18,949 nucleotides of DNA from Dysgonamonadaceae bacterium (GTDB lineage Bacteria > Bacteroidota > Bacteroidia > Bacteroidales > Azobacteroidaceae). Shown in pieces: positions 7,949 through 15,600 of the stretch. The stretch covers positions 1 through 18,949 of the forward strand of contig JAIRSN010000043.1 of assembly GCA_031255425.1 (NCBI GenBank), in the 5' to 3' direction. The notes below the pieces were generated by a model. It was not told the DNA's origin and searched no databases. It saw only the letters and a program-made list of their open reading frames with translations. The translations under genes were made by a program, and so were the position numbers. Each line of letters starts with the position of its first letter. Position 1 is the first letter of the stretch.

Positions 7949-9010
7949 TTAATAACAGCAGAGAATTTCTTTCGACAAGGCTTGTGCCTTCTTTATTGAC
8001 TGCGGGTCGTCCTTGTTGATTCCGTACTTCTGAGCCAGCGGAACCGTGATGTGCAGTCCGGCGGAGATGCGGTTCGGATCTTTTATCAGCAGCTTATTTT
8101 CCAGATACAGGTAAACCCAGAAAGCCTTGTCGCCGTATTCGTCCTGCGCGATAAGGGTCAACCGTTCGCCGCGCCGGACTATCCGGTGCTTGACGGACGC
8201 GGCGGCTGCCGGTTCGACCGGTTTCTCCCGCATCCGGAGGGTGTCGCCCTCCCGCTTAAAGAGTTCCTCAATCGTTTGCGCGCTCACCGTATCCGCTACG
8301 ACGATGTCTTTCGGAGCGAGGTTGAAGATGGTGTCCTCGCGGTGTATCAGGTAAATGCTGTATGCCAACCCTGCCACGACCAAGAGGGCAAGCCCGAAGA
8401 AAATTTTTTCCCACTTGATCCGGAATTTCTCCCTTTCGTGCCTCGCGAACGGTCTCACCGGGACGTTGTTGAGGTGCGCTACGGGCGGTTCCGGTTCGGT
8501 TTCTTCTTCCAAGACTTCTACCTCCTCTTCCGGGAGTTCTGCTTCTTCTTCCAAGACTTCTGCTTCCTCTTCCAGGGGTTCTGCCTCCTCTTCCAGGGGT
8601 TCTATCTCTTCTTCCAAGACTTCTGTTTCCTCTTCCAGGGGTTCCAATGCCTCTGCTGCGGCGGCGGGTTCTTCCCCGTTTTCGCTGTCTTCGTCCAACA
8701 TCACGGCTTCGAAAAGGGCAAACGGTTCGTTCACCAGTTGCGCCAGATGATTGTCCGGAACAAAATTAATCTTGTAATGCGCCGGGATAAGCACCCGGTT
8801 CCCGGTGGTGACATCCACACTCTCCCGGTCTTCCACTTCCACCAGCTTGAAACTGCCGAGCCCTTTGACCTTAACGGATTTATCCCGGATAAGCGCCTCG
8901 TTTACCGTCTCGAAATATTCCCGGAGAAAGAGTTCCGCCTCTTTTTTCGGGATGCCCGCTTTTTCGGCAAGCAGCGAAACAAGCGTCTGCAAATTAATCT
9001 TGTCGTTCAT
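7949..9010 (-). CDS. HU-domain, transmembrane, LysM-domain fusion protein
   Basis: A 353-residue protein with a mixed architecture. Residues 1-100 are an HU/IHF DNA-binding fold (KVKGLGSFKLVEV, then VTTGNRVLIPAHYKINFVP). Residues 105-178 are acidic and hold seven exact heptads of the LEEEAEP type (125-173). A basic stretch (187-201, RPFARHEREKFRIKW) precedes one membrane helix (about 203-222). The tail (274-325) resembles LysM: HRIVRRGERLTLIA, EYGDKAFWVYLYLENK, then GLHITVP. There is no signal peptide, and the basic residues before the helix place the HU part in the cytoplasm and LysM in the periplasm. The gene overlaps the preceding HU gene by ATGA, indicating coupling. A role joining nucleoid to cell wall is inferred, not shown; similar HU/LysM proteins may already be annotated in Bacteroidetes. 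Confidence 0.88.
   Translation of the reverse strand: MNDKINLQTLVSLLAEKAGIPKKEAELFLREYFETVNEALIRDKSVKVKGLGSFKLVEVEDRESVDVTTGNRVLIPAHYKINFVPDNHLAQLVNEPFALFEAVMLDEDSENGEEPAAAAEALEPLEEETEVLEEEIEPLEEEAEPLEEEAEVLEEEAELPEEEVEVLEEETEPEPPVAHLNNVPVRPFARHEREKFRIKWEKIFFGLALLVVAGLAYSIYLIHREDTIFNLAPKDIVVADTVSAQTIEELFKREGDTLRMREKPVEPAAAASVKHRIVRRGERLTLIAQDEYGDKAFWVYLYLENKLLIKDPNRISAGLHITVPLAQKYGINKDDPQSIKKAQALSKEILCCY
8492..8638 (-). repeat. Seven in-frame 21-bp repeats encoding acidic heptads
   Basis: Seven tandem 21-bp units encode LEEETEV, LEEEIEP, LEEEAEP, LEEEAEV, LEEEAEL, PEEEVEV and LEEETEP. Being in multiples of three they could change copy number without breaking the frame, altering the length of the linker between the HU and membrane parts. 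Confidence 0.85.
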
Positions 9011-9291
9011 GCTTTCAGTTCTTTTAATTTGTCTTTTAATAAGCCGGATGTCTTGAACCGGACAATCAATTTCGGCGGGACCAGCATCCGCTTGCCCGAT
9101 GCGGGGTTGACGTTGACCCGTTCGTTTCTTTTCTTGACTTCCAATGTTCCCAGGTTTCCGAAGGGAACGGCGCGGTTTTCCGACAGTTCGGACGAAATAA
9201 CGCCGGCAATGTGTTCCATCCGCCGGCTGGTCTCCGCTTTCGGGAGCTGGAGTTTCTGCGACAGTTTTGTCATCAATTCTGTACTGTTCAT
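9007..9291 (-). CDS. HU/IHF-family DNA-binding protein
   Basis: A 94-residue HU-like nucleoid protein that should act as a dimer and bend DNA. The N-terminal helices (MNSTELMTKLSQKLQLPK), VPFGNLGTLEVKKR (43-56) and the arm region VNVNPASGKRMLVPPKLIVRF (60-80, in parts) follow the family, with NPASGK in place of the usual NPxTG-type arm tip. The ATG at 9291 gives the normal HU N-terminus. An in-frame ATG at 9321 would overlap the rimO stop as ATGA and add ten residues, so either start is possible. The stop overlaps the HU/LysM start. Pairing a free HU with a membrane-bound HU in one operon suggests they might form mixed dimers, which is inference. Confidence 0.88.
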   Translation of the reverse strand: MNSTELMTKLSQKLQLPKAETSRRMEHIAGVISSELSENRAVPFGNLGTLEVKKRNERVNVNPASGKRMLVPPKLIVRFKTSGLLKDKLKELKA

Positions 9292-9317
9292 ATTGTTTTT
9301 TGCTATAAAATTACTAA

Positions 9318-10619
9318 TCATGCCGGTTGTACGCACCCAATCAAATCGAACGACTGCGTGCCCGTAATCCGGACGGGATAAAAACCGCCGGTTGCCAGTG
9401 TCCCGCGGTTCTCGATGAGGACTTCCGGATCCACTTCGGGGGAATCGTATTCGGTGCGGCCGATGTAATAGCCGGATTCTTCCCGGTCGATTATCACCTT
9501 CAGCGTCCGCCCGACTTTCGCTTCATTGACCTGGGCGGCAATCGTTTCCTGCCGGCTCATCAGTTGGGCAATCCGTTGCTGTTTGACTGCGTCCGGAACG
9601 CTGTCTTTGTAACGGCGCGCGGCGAAGGTCCCTTCTTCTTCCGAATAACAGAACGCGCCGAGCCGCTCGAAACGCATCGCGTCGACAAAGTGCAGCAAAT
9701 CTTCGAAATCGGCTTCCGTCTCGCCGGGATGCCCCACCATCAGGGTAGTCCGGAGGTGAATCCCCGGCACCTGTTCCCTGATCGCGGCAATCAGTTGAAC
9801 GGTTTCCGCCCGCGAGATGTTCCGCCGCATCTTTTTCAACACCGCATCGCTGCTGTGTTGCAAGGCTATATCTAAGTAGTTGCATACATTCGGCCGCTCG
9901 CGCATCACCCGCAGCAGTTCCATCGGAAAATGCGCCGGGTAAGCATAATGCAGGCGGATCCATTCCACGCCCCGGATGTCCGCGAGGCGTTCGACCAGCG
10001 CGGGGAGGCTGTATTTTCCATAAATATCTTTTCCATAACCGGTCAGGTCTTGTGCAATCAACTGGAATTCCTTGACGCCGCGGGCAACCAACGCCTGCAC
10101 TTCGCTTTCGATGGCTTCGCAGGTGCGGGACTGGTATGCGCCGGTAATCAGCGGGATAGCACAGAAGGAGCAGGTACGGTTGCAGCCCTCGGCAATCTTC
10201 ACATAGGCGTAGTGGGCGGGGGTGGTCAGGGTGCGTTCGCCGTACAGTTCCGGGCGGTGGGTTTCGCCCAGGTCGGCGAGGAGTTCCTGCCAGTTGAATT
10301 TCCCGTAAAATTTGTCTACTTCCGGAATCAATTCGCTCAGTTCTGCGAGGTAACGTTCCGGCAGGCAACCCATCACGAACAGTTTGCGTAGCTGTTTGTT
10401 CTTGCGGGCGGCGGCAAACCGGAGGATGGTTTCGATCGACTCTTCTTTCGCTTCGCGGATAAATCCGCAGGTGTTGATCACGGTGATGTTGCCCGCACAG
10501 TCGGCGGGGTCGTGCCGCGCCGTGTAACCGGCGGCTTCAAATTGCCGGAGGAGGCGTTCCGAATCGACGAGGTTTTTCGAGCAACCCAGGGAGATAATAT
10601 CAACCGTGCGGTGTTTCAT
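9318..10619 (-). CDS. rimO: Ribosomal protein S12 methylthiotransferase RimO
   Basis: A 433-residue radical SAM methylthiotransferase that adds a methylthio group to the conserved aspartate of ribosomal protein S12. The N-terminal domain holds the three cysteines of the second iron-sulphur cluster (C13 in SLGCSKN, C51 in NTCGF, C85 in MGCLPE). The radical SAM motif CNRTCSFC has C146, C150 and C153. TTLMVGHPGET (291-301) and a C-terminal TRAM domain (about 365-430) complete it. The SLGCSKNLVDSE start and the length fit RimO over the tRNA enzyme MiaB. It overlaps the ftsY stop as ATGA and so is probably translated with it. Confidence 0.96.
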   Translation of the reverse strand: MKHRTVDIISLGCSKNLVDSERLLRQFEAAGYTARHDPADCAGNITVINTCGFIREAKEESIETILRFAAARKNKQLRKLFVMGCLPERYLAELSELIPEVDKFYGKFNWQELLADLGETHRPELYGERTLTTPAHYAYVKIAEGCNRTCSFCAIPLITGAYQSRTCEAIESEVQALVARGVKEFQLIAQDLTGYGKDIYGKYSLPALVERLADIRGVEWIRLHYAYPAHFPMELLRVMRERPNVCNYLDIALQHSSDAVLKKMRRNISRAETVQLIAAIREQVPGIHLRTTLMVGHPGETEADFEDLLHFVDAMRFERLGAFCYSEEEGTFAARRYKDSVPDAVKQQRIAQLMSRQETIAAQVNEAKVGRTLKVIIDREESGYYIGRTEYDSPEVDPEVLIENRGTLATGGFYPVRITGTQSFDLIGCVQPA

Positions 10620-11572
10620 TCGCCGCCGAATAAGGAGTCTACAAATGCGCGTTTGCGGAAGACTTGCAGGTCGTCGAGCCCTTCGCCGATGCCGATGTAC
10701 TTGACCGGGATTTGCAACTGGTCGGAGATGCCGATGACGACGCCTCCCTTGGCAGTCCCGTCTAACTTGGTGACGGCGAGCGCCGTAATCTCGGTCGCCT
10801 TGGAAAATTCCGCCGCCTGGTTGTAGGCGTTTTGCCCCGTGGAGCCGTCCAGCACCAGCAGCACTTCGTGGGGCGCGTCGGGAACGACTTTTTTCATCAC
10901 GTTTTTGATTTTGGTCAATTCGTTCATCAGGTTGATTTTGTTGTGCAGGCGTCCCGCGGTGTCGATGATGACGACGTCCGCATCGTTGGCGACCGCCGAA
11001 TGGAGCGTGTCGTAGGCGACGGATGCGGGGTCGGCGCCCATCTTCTGCTTCACGATGTCGACGCCGATGCGTTCGCTCCAGACGCTGAGCTGTTCGACGG
11101 CGGCGGCGCGGAAGGTGTCCGCAGCGCCCAGGAAGACCTTTTTCCCGGCGCGTTTGAAGTGATGCGCCAGCTTGCCGATGGTGGTCGTCTTGCCGACTCC
11201 GTTGACGCCCACCACCATGATGACGTAGGGTTTCTTGCCCGGCGGTGTGTCGAAGCCTTCTGCTTCGTCCGCCCGGTTGTCTAAGAGGAGGGAGGCGATT
11301 TCTTCGCGCAGAATCGCGGTCAGTTCGCCGGTGTCGACGTATTTTTCGCGGGCAATCCGCTTTTCGATGCGCTGGATAATGCGCAGCGTGGTGTCGACTC
11401 CTACGTCGGAGGTGATCAGCACCTCTTCCAGGTTGTCCAATACTTCGTCGTCGACCTTGGATTTGCCGGCGATGGCGCGTGTTATCTTGCTGAATACGGT
11501 CTCTTTAGTCTTCGAAAGACCTTTGTCCAAATGTTCCTTTTTTTCTTTGGAGAAGAAATTAAATATACCCAT
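10616..11572 (-). CDS. ftsY: Signal recognition particle receptor FtsY
   Basis: The 318-residue SRP receptor GTPase docks SRP-ribosome complexes at the inner membrane. An N domain (about 10-100) is followed by the G domain with G1 GVNGVGKT (122-129), DTFRAAA (152-158), G3 DTAGR (204-208), G4 TKLDGTAKGG (268-277) and the closing GIGEGLDDL (294-302). It lacks the long acidic A domain of E. coli FtsY, as in many other bacteria. The start at 11572 gives MGIFNFFSKEKKE, a short amphipathic membrane-binding start. A longer frame from a TTG at 11617 is rejected because that TTG lies inside the promoter -7 box. It is the first gene of ftsY-rimO-HU-HU/LysM. Confidence 0.96.
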   Translation of the reverse strand: MGIFNFFSKEKKEHLDKGLSKTKETVFSKITRAIAGKSKVDDEVLDNLEEVLITSDVGVDTTLRIIQRIEKRIAREKYVDTGELTAILREEIASLLLDNRADEAEGFDTPPGKKPYVIMVVGVNGVGKTTTIGKLAHHFKRAGKKVFLGAADTFRAAAVEQLSVWSERIGVDIVKQKMGADPASVAYDTLHSAVANDADVVIIDTAGRLHNKINLMNELTKIKNVMKKVVPDAPHEVLLVLDGSTGQNAYNQAAEFSKATEITALAVTKLDGTAKGGVVIGISDQLQIPVKYIGIGEGLDDLQVFRKRAFVDSLFGGE

Positions 11573-11614
11573 ATTGTTGGTGTGAAATATAAACGGTAAA
11601 CTGATTGTTTCGTG

Positions 11615-11645
11615 CAAAATTACATGAAAAACAGTATATAAGCAA
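11615..11645 (-). promoter_or_regulatory. Promoter of the ftsY operon
   Basis: On the minus strand TTG (11645-11643), a 20-base spacer and TAATTTTG (11622-11615) match the Bacteroidetes pattern, giving a leader of about 35-40 bases before ftsY. It diverges from the promoter of RNA copy B, with 63 bases between the two -33 elements. Confidence 0.6.
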
Positions 11646-11708
11646 GGTTTGAGGGGAAAAATCGGACACGGCGCCGCCGCCCCTTTTGTGTTTCAAAGAA
11701 GCAGGGGC

Positions 11709-11738
11709 TTGAATTTTTGAAGATTTTCAGTACCTTTG
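11709..11738 (+). promoter_or_regulatory. Promoter for structured RNA copy B
   Basis: TTG (11709-11711), a 19-base spacer and TACCTTTG (11731-11738) form a good Bacteroidetes promoter. No protein gene follows for over a kilobase; the first thing downstream is the 5' hairpin of copy B. Confidence 0.65.
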
Positions 11739-12160
11739 CAGCGTTTTTATCAAAAAGCTGGTTAAAGAACAGCGAATTAATTGACATCATTGTATATTGG
11801 AAAAAGCGTTCGCTTTTTATTCTTGATTTAGAAATCTCAACAGTTTCGACGATTGCAGGAATAAGTTAGTAAGCGCTCGCGCAGGAAGCGTGGGCATGAC
11901 TTGTTTGCAATCGTGGGTAGTTGAGAACCTCTAAATCAGATAAAGTTACAGTTCCCGCGCTTTGTTTTTTTAAAGCTGTGGGAAAAATGGATACAACAGG
12001 GCATTCCGGCGCCGGTAAAGTTTTTTTTGAGCAAGGCCAAGACCTTTCCAACATCGCTAAATTCAATTGCTCAAAAGAGTTGGTTTATACCATGTTTATT
12101 TATTTATCATCGTGCAGCTTTACCGCGCCGGATTTTGAGGCGCAGCCTCTTTTATATTTT
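11739..12160 (+). ncRNA. Candidate structured RNA, copy B (unrecognised family)
   Basis: This element has a promoter, ordered helices and a terminator. Helices are: 5' hairpin CAGC/GCTG with T5/A5 (11739-11760); AAAAAGC/GCTTTTT (11801-11818); a long arm made of TGATTTAGA/TCTAAATCA (11824-11832/11930-11938), TCTCAAC/GTTGAGA (11835-11841/11920-11926) and ACGATTGCA/TGCAATCGT (11849-11857/11906-11914); an apical CGCGC/GCGTG stem (11878-11882/11888-11892); TTCCC+GCTTT/AAAGC+GGGAA (11952-11984); a long-range helix (12005-12020/12118-12132, one bulge) enclosing TTTTGAGCAA/TTGCTCAAAA (12025-12034/12067-12076). Copy A keeps the same helices with different bases, while the arm's apical loop of about 46 nt has only two substitutions. 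An 89-residue frame from 11921 crosses it but resembles no protein. I do not recognise the RNA family. Confidence 0.7.
12137..12160 (+). terminator. Terminator of structured RNA copy B
   Basis: GAGGC, loop GCA, GCCTC (12137-12149) followed by TTTTATATTTT is a typical intrinsic terminator. It lies four bases after the long-range closing helix of copy B. Confidence 0.75.
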
Positions 12161-12212
12161 AGTGAGGCAAGTTATAAGATTATATTTTAAGAAATAAGAG
12201 TTGTGAGAGAAG

Positions 12213-12258
12213 GGGGCGACGGATGCGGAAACGGGCAATCGGCCGCCCCTGTTTTTTT
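12213..12258 (+). terminator. Second terminator-like hairpin, in gene-free DNA
   Basis: GGGGCG (12213-12218) pairs with CGCCCC (12244-12249) and is followed by TGTTTTTTT. A further hairpin, AGGCGC/GCGCCT (12292-12297/12314-12319) with a short T-run, lies downstream. Together they fill the gene-free stretch 12161-12370, where I see no coding region. Confidence 0.4.
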
Positions 12259-12370
12259 CCCTTCCTGCCCTGTTTTTCAAAATAAAATAAAAGGCGCCGG
12301 CAACCGTCTTTCTGCGCCTGTTTTCAACCTGAAAAAGAATCAACCGGAACACGCTGTTGCCGTCAACAGG

Positions 12371-12622
12371 GGTTCCGGGTATGTCCCCCAGGGTTCCGGG
12401 TATGTCCCCCAGGGTTCCGGGTATGTCCCCCAGGGTTTCGGGTATGTCCCCAAAGGTTTCGGGGACATACCCCAAGGTTTCGGGGACATACCCCAAGGTT
12501 CGGGGGACATACCCAAGGGTTCGGGGGACATACCCAAAGGCTTGGGGGACATACCCAAGGGTTCGGGGGACATACCCAAAAGCTTCGGGGACATTCTCCG
12601 GGGCTTGGGGGGCATCCCCCGG
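12371..12622. repeat. Minisatellite of twelve 21-bp units with inverted cores
   Basis: Twelve contiguous 21-bp units. Units 1-4 (12371-12454) read GGTTCC or GGTTTC, then the core GGGTATGTCCCC, then CAG or AAA. From unit 5 on the core appears as its reverse complement (GGGGACATACCC) while the flanking GGTTYC and AAG keep their direction. Units 11-12 are degenerate. Units 1-4 can therefore pair with units 5-8 in one long hairpin centred near 12455. Because 21 is a multiple of three, frames stay open on both strands (GYVPQGS and GDIPKGS on plus; GYVPETL and GDIPGTL on minus), but I see no start signal or family match and do not call a gene. It lies between the 3' ends of RNA copy B and the helicase-nuclease. 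Confidence 0.9.
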
Positions 12623-12654
12623 CATTTCCGGAGGGAATAAAAATAAAAAGTCGG

Positions 12655-15600
12655 TTAGGACAAATGAACGGGGCAGACCAGCGATTCTTCTACATACCAC
12701 ACGTAACCCTCGACGGAAGGATAGTGCATCTTTTCGAGCAAACGCATGTACTGCGCGACCTGCTCGCGGTGTTCGGGGCGCTGTTTCCCGAACTTGTAGT
12801 CGATGACGGTGACGCCCGTGCCGGTAAACAGGACGCGGTCGGGACGTTTGCAAACCACCGTGCCGCCCTCCTCCGTCAGGATGGTATACTCGCTGTAACT
12901 CCGCACCGATGGCGAAAACCAGCTCCCGGTGCCCGACCGGCGGATGGCTGCCGACACTTTGTCGATATACTGCTGCCGCTCGCCGGTGGGAATCAAGCCC
13001 TGGGCGATAAGGCTGTCGGTCGCCTTTTCGATGTCTTCGAGGTGGGTAATTCCCTCAAACAGCTTGTGCATAAGGTTGCCGTGGGCAAGGTAGGCGTTCG
13101 CTTCCGGCGCGGCGGGGTTCACAAACTCCCGCGAGCGGTTCGACTGCTTGAAAATCGACCGCCCCGGCTGAAATTCCTCCGACACAAAACTTGCCGGCAG
13201 CGACGGCGGCGTCTCCTTGAGCGGATTCTCCTGGACGGTAGCCGATGGCGGATTGCCGGCGGGCGCCTGCAAAACGCCGGTCTGCATCACGCGGATGCCC
13301 GCCTGTTCTTCGCAGCGGTCGCCAAACGATAATTGCAGCAAATCCGAAACCGACGCAATGCCGGTGGCATCCTCCAAACTCTTTTTATGGCGTGCCAGCA
13401 GGATCAGGTTCTGTTCGGCGCGCGTGAAGGCGACGTACAGGAGGTTGAGGTTGTCCAACCAGCTCTGGGCGGTTTCTTCCTGGTATTCAGGCAAAAAAAC
13501 CGTGTCGCGCATGGACTGCCGGTAGGTCACGGGCAAGAGTTCCACGTCGTAGATGCCCTCCTTCGCGCCGCACCAGAGGGTGGTATGCCGCCCCGGCTGA
13601 ATCGACCAGTCGCAAAAGGGAATCAGCACCGTGTGGAACTGTAAACCCTTGGATTTGTGGATGGTCATCGCGCGGACGCCGGCAAGGTTCGAGCCGGTGG
13701 GGACGGTGCGCGCCTTCAATTCCTCGTCCCAAAAACGGAGGAAGGCGTGGATGCCGCCGGGCGTGTCGCTCAGGAACCCGGCAATCGCGTCGTAAAACGC
13801 AAAGAGGTAGCCCGACTGCCCCTCGATTTCGCCCACCCGGAGCAGGCGGTAGAGGTACCCGACCAACTCGGACAGGGGCATCCGGGCGGCGACGGGCGGC
13901 ATCCGGTCCGGCATTTCGAGCCGGAAGCAGGCGAGGAGATGCGCCAGTTGTTCGCGGCACACCACGTCTTCGCTGTCCGCCACCACGCGGAGCGCCTCGA
14001 TCAGAATCTTGACGGCGGGCGACGATTTCAGTTGGAAAGCCTCCCCCGACACCAGGCTAAGGTATTGCCCGCGAGCCATTTCGGGATACGCCTCCCGGAG
14101 CGACGACAGATAGTCTGCCAGCTGGATAATCTCCCGGTTGGTGCGGGTCAGGAGGCAAATCGATTCGGCAGGTATTCCCTTTTCACACAATGTTTTTAGC
14201 TGCGCAAATACCGCCTCGCGCATCGCTTCGGGATAGGGGCGCCCGGCGTCTTTGTCGGGCACGAAAGTGACGGAGACGCAGCCCCCGGCGGTGGTTTTCG
14301 GCGTTTTTTGGTACACTTCCCGCTCGTTGTAGGCGGTGGCGAAAGGGGCGGTGGCGCTTTCGCCGAACTGCGATTCGTACAACCGGCTGAGCGCTTCCGC
14401 CGCCGACGTGAAAAAAGTGTTGTTGAAATCGACGATAACCGGTTCGCTGCGGTAGTTGTACGCCAGCGATTCGACCGAGGCGTGCAGCTCTTCGGCGGCG
14501 CGGTTGAGTATCCGCCAGTCGCCGTTCCGCCAGCGGTAAATGGCTTGTTTTACGTCGCCTACAATCAGGCTGAAACGTCCGGTGGCGCGGATTTCGGAGA
14601 GGAGCGACCGGAAATTGTTCCACTGCAAACGCGACGTGTCCTGAAATTCGTCGATCATCACGTGGCGGATGTCCGCGCCGATCTTTTCGTAGATAAACGG
14701 CGCGTCGGCATCGTCGATCATCTCGTGCAGGAATTTCGCCGTGTCGGAGAGCATAAAGCGGTTTTCTTCGGCGTTGCGTCCGGCGATTTCGGTGCTGATG
14801 TCCCAGATCAATCCGAGTTGATGCAGGTTTCCGGAGATGATGCCGGAGGTGGTGCGGATTTTCAGCAGGCTGCACACCTCGTTCAGCAGCGGGAGGAGCG
14901 ACGACTCCGCCAATGCCGTGATTTCGTCCCGGCGCGGGTGCGACTTGCTCGTCCACGCCGCCGGCTCAAGGCAACAGTCGGCGATGGTTTTCTTGACTTC
15001 CACCGTGTAATCGCCCTCCGCCAGCCGGCGGATAAACTGGATCGGGACGCCCTTCCGGATAAAATCAGCGGGTTCGAGGCGGTGTTCCGCCAGTAGCCGT
15101 CCGACCGTCTGCCCCGCCGCCGCGAACTGCTCCCTGCACTCCTTCCGGATGCGTTCCTGCTGCTGTTTCAGCGTTTTAAACAGTTGCGGGGATTCGTCCA
15201 ACTGCCGGCGCAGGATTTGTTCGTGTTCCTGGAAAAACTCATTGTAAATGCATTGGCTGAACTCCAGAATCTCGTTTTCGATGCGCCAGTTGCGGTCGTC
15301 GTCCAGCCGTTGTTCGATATAAGTCGTCAGCCAGTCCAGCAGTTGTTTGTCCCGTCCCGCCTTTTCGATGGTCGCGTGTACCGCCTCTTGCAGCACTTTG
15401 GTGGTGTTCATCTCCAGGTTGAAACGCGACCCCTTGCCCAGTTCGCGCGCCAAACTGCGCAATACCCGTTGGAAAAAACTGTCGATTGTCGTCACGTTCA
15501 GGCGGCTGTAATCGTGCAGTATCTTGTTCAACACCGTCCCGGCGCGTGTTTGAATCTCTTTTTCGGTCAATGGGACGCCCGCTCCGGCAAGCGCCTTGCG

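Noticed and set aside
11573..11617. FtsY start at the TTG at 11617
   Set aside because: The TTG is part of the -7 promoter box TAATTTTG. The ATG at 11572 gives the usual short amphipathic N-terminus.
11921..12190. An 89-residue open frame on the plus strand
   Set aside because: It runs through paired helices of RNA copy B and its terminator, has no family resemblance, and copy A has no equivalent that I could see.
12371..12622. CRISPR array
   Set aside because: The units are contiguous 21-bp repeats with no unique spacers, and no cas genes are nearby.
12152..12853. Repeat proteins with GYVPxxx/GDIPxxx heptads on either strand
   Set aside because: Frames are open on both strands only because the repeat unit is 21 bp. 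The minus-strand frame overlaps the end of the helicase-nuclease out of frame and no start signal is visible.
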